Source of the DNA: Clostridium sp. CAG:1013
Lineage (GTDB): Bacteria; Bacillota; Clostridia; Oscillospirales; Acutalibacteraceae
Assembly: GCA_000432995.1 (NCBI GenBank)
Contig: HF972597.1
Coordinates: 7,404 to 22,138 of the forward strand
Length of the DNA: 14,735 nt
Reading direction: 5' to 3'
In this document: piece after piece, positions 7,303 through 13,478 of the stretch
How the letters are laid out: each line of letters begins with the position of its first letter
Position numbering within the stretch: the first letter of the stretch is position 1
Made by a program: the position numbers and the translations under genes
Notes under the pieces: model-generated
What the model was told of the DNA's origin: nothing
The model's database searches: none
What the model saw: only the letters and a program-made list of their open reading frames with translations

Positions 7303-7758
7303 AAGCAAAACCAAAAAAAGCGGCCCTCGGGCCGGGAAAGGGTGGAACGCATGAGTCCGGCGCCAAAGAAAAAAGGAAACGTGGCCCAGCGCGTGTGGGA
7401 GCTCTCTGAGCCCCTGGCAAAAGAGCTTGGCCTTTCCCTGTGGGACGTGCAGTTCGTCAAAGAAGGAGCGGACTGGTTTTTACGGGTGTTCATCGACAAA
7501 GAGGAGGGCGTGACCATCGACGACTGCGTGGATATGACCCACGCTCTGAGCCCTGTTCTGGATAAGGAAGACCCTATTTCCCAGGAGTATCTCCTGGAGG
7601 TATCTTCCCCCGGCCTGGAGCGGAAGCTGACCCGGCCGGAACATTTTCAGGCCTATGTGGGCCGGCTTGTGCGTGCCCGGCTGATTCGTCCCCTGGAGAC
7701 CGGGGAGCGGGAGCTTACCGGCGTGCTGCTGGGGGTGGACGAGGACGGCCGGCTGGAA
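7303..7758 (+). repeat. Tandem repeat unit 1 (leader plus rimP codons 1-136)
   Basis: A 456-base unit comprising a 48-base leader (an A-rich stretch, a GGCC-stem hairpin and the ribosome site) and the first 136 codons of a rimP reading frame. It is colinear with unit 2, which begins at the very next base. The leaders differ by a net 2 bases; the coding parts align without gaps. Confidence 0.9.
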
Positions 7759-7995
7759 AAGCAAAAGCAGAAAAAGCGGCCCCAGGGCCGGGAAAGGACG
7801 GGAGAAGCATGCGTTCCGCACCCAAGAAAAAAGGAAATGTGTCCCAGCGTGTCTGGGAGATGTGCGGGCCCCTGGCCCAAGAGCTGGGGCTGTCCCTGTG
7901 GGACGTGCAGTTCGTCAAGGAGGGGGCCGACTGGTTCCTGCGGGTATTTATCGACAAGGAGGGCGGCGTTTCCATCGACGACTGCGTGGACATGA
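7351..7995 (+). pseudogene. rimP copy 1: truncated, with an out-of-frame tail
   Basis: Broken duplicate of the ribosome maturation factor RimP, which binds the 30S subunit during assembly. Residues 1-136 align without gaps to the intact copy at 7809; I count 113 identical (about 83%). They cover the N-terminal alpha/beta domain (VQFVKEGADWFLRVFIDK, VDMTHALSPVLD, LEVSSPGLER) and the first part of the C-terminal SH3-like domain. At residue 136 the gene runs into the second copy's leader and translates it and the start of copy 2 in the wrong frame for 78 more residues, ending at TGA 7993-7995. The tail is rich in Pro, Arg, Cys and Ser and matches nothing I know. Copy 1 keeps a good ribosome site (GGTGG about 5 bases before ATG) and lies directly behind the promoter. 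It probably has no full RimP function, but a residual or regulatory role is possible because the conserved part shows mostly synonymous change. Confidence 0.8.
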
Positions 7996-8216
7996 CCCAC
8001 GCCCTGAGCCCCGTGCTGGACCGGGAGGACCCCATCCCCCAGGAGTACCTGCTGGAGGTCTCTTCCCCCGGGCTGGAGCGCAGGCTCACCCGGCCAGAGC
8101 ATTTTGCGGCCTATGTGGGCCGTCCGGTGCGGGCCCGGCTCATCCGCCCCCTGGAAAACGGCCAGCGTGAGCTGTGCGGCATTCTGCTGCGGGCAGAGGA
8201 GGGCGGCCAGCTGGAA
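7759..8216 (+). repeat. Tandem repeat unit 2 (leader plus rimP codons 1-136)
   Basis: A 458-base unit abutting unit 1 directly, with a 50-base leader and the first 136 codons of the intact rimP. The leader hairpin is kept in both units: CGGCC, a 4-base loop and GGCCG at about 7321-7334 and 7777-7790. Unit 2 uses more G/C at third codon positions than unit 1, so the two copies are well diverged at synonymous sites. Confidence 0.9.
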
Positions 8217-8303
8217 ATCCAGCTGGATGAGGAGACCAGCGTGACCGTGGAGAAGAAAGAGTGCTCCTCCATCCATTCGGTGGATGAAGGGCTTGACGAA
8301 TAA
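7809..8303 (+). CDS. rimP: Ribosome maturation factor RimP (intact copy)
   Basis: Full-length RimP of 164 residues, required for late assembly of the 30S ribosomal subunit. The N-terminal alpha/beta domain (about 1-90) carries WDVQFVKEGADWFLRVFIDK and VDMTHALSPVLD, then LLEVSSPGLERRLTRPEHF, the usual signature at the domain junction. The C-terminal SH3-like domain runs from about 95 and is complete here, ending VEKKECSSIHSVDEGLDE, unlike the truncated first copy. The ribosome site is GGGAG 4 bases before ATG 7809, inside the repeated leader. Its first 187 bases are also read in another frame by the tail of copy 1, so initiation here may be coupled to, or hindered by, upstream translation. nusA follows after 25 bases, the standard arrangement. 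Confidence 0.94.
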   Translation: MRSAPKKKGNVSQRVWEMCGPLAQELGLSLWDVQFVKEGADWFLRVFIDKEGGVSIDDCVDMTHALSPVLDREDPIPQEYLLEVSSPGLERRLTRPEHFAAYVGRPVRARLIRPLENGQRELCGILLRAEEGGQLEIQLDEETSVTVEKKECSSIHSVDEGLDE

Positions 8304-8328
8304 GGTAGCAAAGGAGCGAGGCTAGACC

Positions 8329-9411
8329 ATGGCAAAGAAGAAGGAACCGGAGAAGCAGGGCAACGAGGAATTGTTTCTGGCGCTGAGCCTGCTGGAGAAG
8401 GAAAAGGGAATTCCGGTGGAGTTTATGTTGGATAAGATCAAGAAGGCCATCTCCACCGCCTGCAAGAACAACTACGGCAACGAGGACGTGGACATCGACG
8501 TGGATCCCAACACCGGGAAATTCAACGTCTACCTGCGCAAGGAGATCGTGGAAGAGGTGGAGGATCCCAACCGCCAGTATCTGCTGGATAAGGCCAAGTT
8601 GGTGGATCCCACTGCCTGTGTGGGCCGGTTCGTGCGGATCAAGCTGGACACCAAGCAGTTCGGCCGTGTGGCCGCTCAGACCGCTCGAAACATCATCCGG
8701 CAGGGCATCCGGGACAGCGAGCGGGGCCAGATGATGCAGGAGTTCCAGAGTAAGCATCAGGAGTTGGTCAGCGGCTTGGTGGAGCGGATCGACCCCCGCA
8801 CCGGCGCCATCTCTTTGAAGATCGGCAAGGCGGAGGCTGTGCTGCCCAAGAACGAGCAGATCGGCGGGGAGAATGTGAAGGAGGGCGACTACATAAAAGT
8901 GTATGTGGTCGACGTCCGGGAGACGGAGAAGGGCCCCAAGGCCATTATCTCCCGCACCCATCCCGACCTGGTCAAGCGGATGTTTGAGACGGAAGTGCCC
9001 GAGATCTACGACGGCACTGTGGAGATCAAGGCCGTATCCCGGGAAGCTGGTTCCCGGACCAAGCTGGCGGTCATCAGCCACAACCCCGACGTGGACGCTG
9101 TGGGCGCCTGCATCGGCACCCGGGGCTCTCGTGTCTCTGAGATCGTGGAGGAACTGGGCGGCGAGAAGATCGACATCGTGGAGTACAGCGAGGATCCCAA
9201 GCAGTTCATCGCCGCGGCCTTGTCCCCGGCCAATGTGCTGTCTGTGGAAGTGGCCGAGGACGGTTCCCGGTCCTGCCGCGTGACCGTGCCCGACAATCAG
9301 CTGTCCCTGGCCATCGGCAATAAGGGCCAGAATGCCCGGCTGGCGGCGAAGCTCACCGGCTGGAAGATCGACATCAAGCCCGAAAGCGGCTTTTACGGCG
9401 AGGAAGAATAA
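8329..9411 (+). CDS. nusA: Transcription termination/antitermination factor NusA
   Basis: RNA-polymerase-associated factor that modulates pausing, intrinsic termination and antitermination. The 360-residue product has the N-terminal RNAP-binding domain (about 12-130, including QTARNIIRQGIRDSER), an S1 domain (about 145-210) and two KH domains. The KH loops are visible as ACIGTRGSRV (260-269) and AIGNKGQNARLA (328-339). There are no C-terminal acidic repeats like those of E. coli NusA, as is normal for Firmicutes. ATG 8329 has an AAAGGAG motif (8310-8316) about 12 bases upstream, slightly long spacing. It lies between rimP and ylxR in the conserved operon. Residues 2-10 are strongly charged (Lys/Glu). 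Confidence 0.96.
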   Translation: MAKKKEPEKQGNEELFLALSLLEKEKGIPVEFMLDKIKKAISTACKNNYGNEDVDIDVDPNTGKFNVYLRKEIVEEVEDPNRQYLLDKAKLVDPTACVGRFVRIKLDTKQFGRVAAQTARNIIRQGIRDSERGQMMQEFQSKHQELVSGLVERIDPRTGAISLKIGKAEAVLPKNEQIGGENVKEGDYIKVYVVDVRETEKGPKAIISRTHPDLVKRMFETEVPEIYDGTVEIKAVSREAGSRTKLAVISHNPDVDAVGACIGTRGSRVSEIVEELGGEKIDIVEYSEDPKQFIAAALSPANVLSVEVAEDGSRSCRVTVPDNQLSLAIGNKGQNARLAAKLTGWKIDIKPESGFYGEEE

Positions 9412-9453
9412 GGCGGGCCTGGAAATCGCCCCGCCGGGAAAGGAGGAGCCTCT

Positions 9454-9876
9454 ATGCGGCCAAAGAAAACGCCCCTGCGCATGTGCGCGGGCTGCGGTGA
9501 GATGAAACCGAAGAAAGAGCTGGTCCGGGTGGTGAAAGCCCCTCAGAAGGAGGACGAAAACGGCAGTCCCCTGCCGCCGGAGATCTCTCTGGACCTGACG
9601 GGGAAGCGCCCGGGAAGAGGAGCCTACCTCTGTCGGGACGCCCAGTGCCTGAAGCTGGCGAAAAAGTCACGGAGGCTGGAACGGGCCTTCTCCTGCAAGA
9701 TCCCGGAGGAGGTATACCAGCGGCTGGAGGAAGAGATAGAGAAAGCCGCCTTGGAAAAGGCGGAACCTGTCCCGGAAAAGCCCTCCGCTCCCTTGGACGA
9801 GCAAGGCCGGCCCATCATCGAGATCGAAGAGGCGGAGGAGACGCTCCCCGCCGGGAAGGGAGGCGGCCATGGCTGA
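9454..9876 (+). CDS. rnpM: YlxR/RnpM family RNA-binding protein (DUF448)
   Basis: Small nucleic-acid-binding protein of the nusA-infB operon; family members have recently been described as modulators of RNase P. The core shows CAGCGEMKPKKELVRVV near the N-terminus and the signature GRGAYLC around residue 50-56, followed by a basic stretch (KLAKKSRRLERAF). At 140 residues it is longer than the usual 90-100. The last 45 or so residues are an acidic Glu/Pro-rich tail that is probably disordered. The start is fixed by AAAGGAGG (9440-9447), a near-perfect ribosome site. A GGCGGG/CCCGCC hairpin (9412-9435) occupies the short gap after nusA. Its last 8 bases overlap the next gene, so translational coupling is likely. 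Confidence 0.9.
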   Translation: MRPKKTPLRMCAGCGEMKPKKELVRVVKAPQKEDENGSPLPPEISLDLTGKRPGRGAYLCRDAQCLKLAKKSRRLERAFSCKIPEEVYQRLEEEIEKAALEKAEPVPEKPSAPLDEQGRPIIEIEEAEETLPAGKGGGHG

Positions 9877-10207
9877 TAAATTGTTGTCCCTGCTGGGACT
9901 TGCCAAGCGCGCCGGGAAAATAGAGCCCGGGTTCGACGCGGCGGTGGCCGCAGCGCGGAGCGGCAAAGCCAGCCTGCTCCTGGCAGCCCGGGATATCTCG
10001 GAGAAAACAGTGAAGAATCTTCGCTATGAAGGGGACCGAGCAGGCGTCCCCACCCTGCGGATCCAGGCCGGTATGGAAGAATTGGGCCGGGCCTGCGGGA
10101 TGCGGGCCGGGGTGCTGGCCGTGACAGACAAGGGGTTTTCCAAAGCAGTGCAGAAACTTGGAAACGCCGTGACGGATGAGAAGGAGGAACATGCCAATGA
10201 TGATTAA
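9869..10207 (+). CDS. ylxQ: YlxQ-type L7Ae/L30e family RNA-binding protein
   Basis: A 112-residue protein of the ribosomal L7Ae/L30e/S12e/Gadd45 family, whose members bind kink-turn RNA; the exact role of YlxQ is not settled. Seen: the opening LLSLLGLAKRAGKIEPGFDA typical of YlxQ, LLLAARDISEKTVKNL, and the later GVLAVTDKGFSKAVQKL. The start overlaps the end of ylxR by 8 bases and has GGGAAGGGAGG just upstream. The stop overlaps the start of infB by about 11 bases. Both overlaps match the compact layout of this operon in other Firmicutes. Confidence 0.9.
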   Translation: MADKLLSLLGLAKRAGKIEPGFDAAVAAARSGKASLLLAARDISEKTVKNLRYEGDRAGVPTLRIQAGMEELGRACGMRAGVLAVTDKGFSKAVQKLGNAVTDEKEEHANDD

Positions 10208-12575
10208 ATACAGATTGCGGGAAGTGGCCAAGGACCTGGATATCCCCAACAAGGATGTAATCGACATCCTGGCCAAGTACTATCCCGAGCCCAAAAAGTA
10301 CATGACTGTCCTCACCGAGGAGGAGCTGGACGTGGTGTTTGAGACCTTCACCCAGCAGCGCAGCCTGAAGAGCCTGGACGAGTATTTCGCCCAGCGGAAT
10401 GGCGGTGCCTCTCAGGTCCAGGAAAAGGAAGCGGCTCCCGCCCCGGCGGCCCAGCAGGCTCCCCGGCAGGATAAGGCTCCCCAGAAGCCTCAGGCTCAGC
10501 AGAAGGCTCCCGCCGCTGCCGCGCCTCAGCAGGAGAAGCGTCCCGCCCAGCAGCAGACCGCTGCTCCTCAGCAGGCCGCTCCCATTCAGGAGCCCAAGCA
10601 GCCCACCCGCCGCGTGGTGGATACCCGTTCCTCCCATGTGAACATCGATAAGTACAATGAGAAATATGACCAGCTGGCAGACCAGAAGGTAAAGACCCGC
10701 ACTGACAACGTGGTGACCAAGCAGAAGTTCACCAACCGTAACCAGCAGAAGCGGGGCCAGCGTCGCGGCAAGCGAGAGACCGAGGCCGAGAGACTGAACC
10801 GTATCGCTCGGGAGCGCCAGGCAAAGCACATCACCATCGAAGTGCCCGATGAGATCACCGTGGGCGAGTTCGCCCTGCGGTTGAAGGTCTCTGCCCCCGA
10901 GGTCATCAAGAAACTGATGAGCCTGGGCGTGTTCGCCGCCATCAACGACACCATCGACTTCGACACCGCCGTGCTGGTGGCCGACGAGTTCCACGCCAAG
11001 GTGGAGAAGGAAGTGGTGGTCACCATCGAGGAGCGGATCATCGACGACAGCGAGGACGACGAGGCCAATCTGGTGCCCCGTGCTCCCGTTGTGGTTGTCA
11101 TGGGTCACGTTGACCACGGCAAGACCTCTATCCTGGACGTGATCCGTCACTCCAACGTTACCGAAGGCGAAGCCGGCGGCATCACCCAGCACATCGGTGC
11201 TTACCGTGTGTCTGTGGACGGCCGTGACATCACCTTCCTGGACACCCCCGGCCACGCCGCGTTTACCACCATGCGTGCCCGCGGCGCCCAGGTGACGGAT
11301 ATCGCTGTGCTGGTAGTGGCCGCGGACGACGGCATCATGCCCCAGACCGTGGAAGCCATCAACCACGCCAAGGCAGCTGGCGTGTCCATCATCGTGGCCA
11401 TCAACAAGATGGATAAGGAAGCCGCCAACCCCGAGCGTGTGAAGGAACAGCTCACCGAGTACGAGCTGGTGCCGGAAGAGTGGGGCGGCGATACCCCCTG
11501 CATTCCCGTGTCCGCCCATACCAAGCAGGGTATTGACGACCTGCTGGAGATGATCCTCCTCACCGCCGACATGATGGAGCTGAAGGCCAACCCCGACCGT
11601 GCCGCTAAGGGTACTGTCATCGAGGCCCGGCTTGACAAGGGCATGGGCCCCGTGGCCACTGTGCTGGTGCAGAACGGTACCCTCCACTCCGGAGATACCA
11701 TTGTGGCAGGCACCACTGTGGGCCGCGTTCGCTCCATGATGGACGATAAGGGCCGCAAAGTGGACACCGCTGGACCTTCCGTGCCTGTGGAGATCACCGG
11801 TCTGGGCGATGTGCCCGTGGGCGGCGACATCTTCAACGCCGTGTCCGACGAGCGTCTGGCTCGTGAGCTGGTGGAGCAGCGAATCACCGAGCGGAAGGAA
11901 GAGCAGTTCAACGCTCAGACCAAGGTGACCCTGGACAATCTGTTCGAGCAGATGAAGGAAGGGGACATGAAGGAGCTGAAGATCATCGTCAAGGCCGACG
12001 TGCAGGGTTCCGTGGAAGCCGTGCGCCAGTCCTTGGAGAAGCTGTCTAACGATGAGGTGCGTGTGCACATCATCCACGGAGCGGTTGGCGCCGTCAGCGA
12101 GAGCGACGTTATGCTGGCCAACGCCTCCAACGCCATTATCGTAGGCTTCAACGTCCGTCCCGATCCCGTGGCGGAAGAGAACGCCAAGCGTGACGGCGTG
12201 GATATGCGCCTGTACCGGATCATTTACGACTGCATCGAGGAGATCGAGTCCGCTATGAAGGGCATGCTGGCTCCCAAGTACCGTGAAGTGGCCCTGGGCA
12301 AGGCCGAGTGCCGCGAGACTTACAAGATCTCCAACGTGGGCATTGTTATCGGCGGCCACGTCATCTCCGGCAAGATCACCCGGAACGCCCAGGTGCGCGT
12401 GGTCCGTGACGGCATCATCGTGGCGGACGACAAAGTGGCTTCCCTGCGGCGTTTCAAGGACGACGTGAAGGAAGTGGCCGACGGTTACGACTGCGGCATC
12501 ACTCTGGAGAAGTTCTCCGACATCAAGCAGGGGGATATCCTGGAAGCCTACGAGATGGAAGAGTACCGCGACTAA
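10197..12575 (+). CDS. infB: Translation initiation factor IF-2
   Basis: GTPase that brings initiator tRNA to the 30S subunit and promotes subunit joining. About 792 residues. Order: a first IF2-N domain (1-55, KYRLREVAKDLDIPNKDV); an Ala/Pro/Gln-rich disordered linker (about 70-138); a basic helical stretch (RNQQKRGQRRGKRETEAERL); a second IF2-N domain (about 215-270); then the G domain with GHVDHGKT (303-310), GGITQHIGAY, DTPGH (349-353) and NKMD (403-406). Domains II, C1 and the initiator-tRNA-binding C2 follow to the end. Several in-frame ATGs cluster at the start (10176, 10191, 10197, 10200). I chose 10197 because AAGGAGG (10181-10187) is 9 bases upstream; 10191 is only 3 away. The 3' side is followed not by rbfA directly but by over 500 bases of inverted repeats. 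Confidence 0.96.
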   Translation: MMIKYRLREVAKDLDIPNKDVIDILAKYYPEPKKYMTVLTEEELDVVFETFTQQRSLKSLDEYFAQRNGGASQVQEKEAAPAPAAQQAPRQDKAPQKPQAQQKAPAAAAPQQEKRPAQQQTAAPQQAAPIQEPKQPTRRVVDTRSSHVNIDKYNEKYDQLADQKVKTRTDNVVTKQKFTNRNQQKRGQRRGKRETEAERLNRIARERQAKHITIEVPDEITVGEFALRLKVSAPEVIKKLMSLGVFAAINDTIDFDTAVLVADEFHAKVEKEVVVTIEERIIDDSEDDEANLVPRAPVVVVMGHVDHGKTSILDVIRHSNVTEGEAGGITQHIGAYRVSVDGRDITFLDTPGHAAFTTMRARGAQVTDIAVLVVAADDGIMPQTVEAINHAKAAGVSIIVAINKMDKEAANPERVKEQLTEYELVPEEWGGDTPCIPVSAHTKQGIDDLLEMILLTADMMELKANPDRAAKGTVIEARLDKGMGPVATVLVQNGTLHSGDTIVAGTTVGRVRSMMDDKGRKVDTAGPSVPVEITGLGDVPVGGDIFNAVSDERLARELVEQRITERKEEQFNAQTKVTLDNLFEQMKEGDMKELKIIVKADVQGSVEAVRQSLEKLSNDEVRVHIIHGAVGAVSESDVMLANASNAIIVGFNVRPDPVAEENAKRDGVDMRLYRIIYDCIEEIESAMKGMLAPKYREVALGKAECRETYKISNVGIVIGGHVISGKITRNAQVRVVRDGIIVADDKVASLRRFKDDVKEVADGYDCGITLEKFSDIKQGDILEAYEMEEYRD

Positions 12576-12680
12576 GCGGGGTGACCCCCGCTGGACAGGT
12601 CGCGCCATGGGGCGGCGGCTAAAGGCCGCGCCCGAGAAGGGCGTTACAGCGCGTCCGCGCCAATAGAACGCCGAAGGCGG
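12575..12680 (+). other. GC-rich hairpin cluster after infB
   Basis: No gene seen. Three or four inverted repeats follow the infB stop: AGCGGGG (12575-12581)/CCCCGCT (12586-12592); GGGCG-CGGC (12610-12619)/GCCGCGCCC (12625-12633) with one bulge; GGCGTT (12640-12645)/AACGCC (12667-12672) around an inner GCGC/GCGC pair; and CGCC-GAA-GGCG (12669-12679) as an alternative to the last arm. None is followed by a T-run, so none is a classic terminator. They may act as Rho-resistant 3' stabilisers of infB mRNA or belong to the repeat that follows. Confidence 0.6.
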
Positions 12681-13048
12681 GTAAAAGTTTTTGATCAAAC
12701 TTTTTTCAAAAAGGTTGTCAGGGTGTGGGATGAAATCCCACGGCCTTAAAAACGGCGTAAGCCGCAAAAGAAGAGCAGGTGTCACAGCCGCACGCGCCGA
12801 AGGCGATAGGCTGTGGCGCCGGACCTCTTTCGAGAGTCGTCCGGAAAAGAGCCGCAGCCTGGCTCTCGGACAGTTTCCTGGCGTCCAAAGGATGGGAGAA
12901 GTGCTGATCGTCCGGACCCTTGTTTACAGGCCTGCGGCCTGGTATGACAACGGCCCTGCATTTCTTTGACGGCTCACGCCGTTTAAGGCCGCGAGACGCT
13001 GTCTCGCGCTCTGCAAGCTTTTGAAAAAGCTTGAGCAAAACTTTTTCG
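12681..13048. repeat. Mirror-symmetric nested inverted-repeat element (MITE/BIME-like or structured RNA)
   Basis: No convincing gene. Two imperfect inverted arms (12681-12776 and 12958-13048) enclose a core of about 181 bases. From outside inward each arm has an AT-rich segment, a perfect 7-bp hairpin with a 3-base loop, and a near-perfect inverted repeat. The AT-rich segments can each form two mutually exclusive hairpins (left 12683-12704 or 12698-12716; right 13014-13033 or 13023-13047). The 7-bp hairpins are GTGGGAT-GAA-ATCCCAC at 12725-12741 and GCGAGAC-GCT-GTCTCGC at 12991-13007. The inner repeats are 12742-12763 and 12971-12990, matching at about 19 of 20 with a 2-base indel. The core holds further hairpins: CACAGCC/GGCTGTG (12783-12815), CCGGAC/GTCCGG (12819-12843), AGAGCC/GGCTCT just after, and CAGGCC-TGC-GGCCTG (12927-12941). 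No target-site duplication and no transposase were seen. Confidence 0.75.
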
Positions 13049-13085
13049 TTTGCACACCATAACATTACCGAAAGGAGGCAGCCAA

Positions 13086-13478
13086 ATGCCTAGTTTTAAG
13101 ATCGGCCGTACCACCGAGGATATCCGGCGGGAACTTTCCGCCATCCTCCGGGAGGTGAAAGACCCCCGGGTGAAAGACTGCCTGCTCAGTCTGGTCCGGG
13201 TGGAGGTCACCAATGACCTTTCCTACTGCACCGTCTATGTGAGCACCATGGAGGGCATGGACCGCACCAAGACCGCCGTGGCTGGATTGAAATCCGCTGC
13301 GGGATATATCCGCCATGAGCTGGGAAAGCGTCTTTCCCTGCGCCATGTGCCGGAAATGCTCTTTAAGGCCACCGATTCCATCGAGTACGGCGCCCATATC
13401 TCCAAGCTGCTCCACGATCTGGAGCCCGAAGCTGGGGAGAACGCTCCCGCCGGAGATGAGGAGCAGGAGCATGAGTGA
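13086..13478 (+). CDS. rbfA: 30S ribosome-binding factor RbfA
   Basis: KH-type assembly factor that binds free 30S subunits and helps mature the 5' end of 16S rRNA. The 130-residue product has the family features: an N-terminal helix with the IRRELSAILREVKDPRV pattern, LVRVEVTNDLSYCTVYVS, then AAGYIRHELGKRLSLRHVP followed by a DSIEYGAHI segment, all in the usual order. The last 15-20 residues are an acidic tail. The start is fixed by AAAGGAGG (13071-13078) 7 bases before ATG 13086. Its stop overlaps the next gene by 8 bases. No strong promoter is seen between the inverted-repeat element and this gene, so it may depend on read-through from infB. Confidence 0.95.
   Translation: MPSFKIGRTTEDIRRELSAILREVKDPRVKDCLLSLVRVEVTNDLSYCTVYVSTMEGMDRTKTAVAGLKSAAGYIRHELGKRLSLRHVPEMLFKATDSIEYGAHISKLLHDLEPEAGENAPAGDEEQEHE

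Noticed and set aside
7261..7350. Extension of rimP copy 1 to an earlier in-frame ATG at 7261
   Set aside because: The extension covers the leader hairpin, and RimP homology starts only after 7351, where there is a proper ribosome site.
9624..12785. A 1053-codon open frame on the minus strand across infB, ylxQ and ylxR
   Set aside because: It is the antisense shadow of GC-rich coding sequence. Its product is dominated by His/Leu/Val repeats, and the + strand genes there are unmistakable conserved proteins.
12920..12948. Possible promoter for rbfA: TTGTTT-N17-TATGAC with an upstream TG
   Set aside because: Each hexamer matches the consensus poorly, and the spacer is itself a perfect hairpin of the repeat element; coincidence is more likely, though 5'-end mapping could revive it.
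12691..12969. A 92-codon + strand open frame inside the infB-rbfA gap
   Set aside because: It starts in the AT-rich hairpin block, has no ribosome site, runs across several perfect hairpins and resembles no protein family; chance open frame.
12575..13085. CRISPR array or insertion sequence in the infB-rbfA gap
   Set aside because: Repeats are inverted rather than regularly spaced direct repeats, no spacers are seen, and there is no transposase frame or clear target-site duplication.
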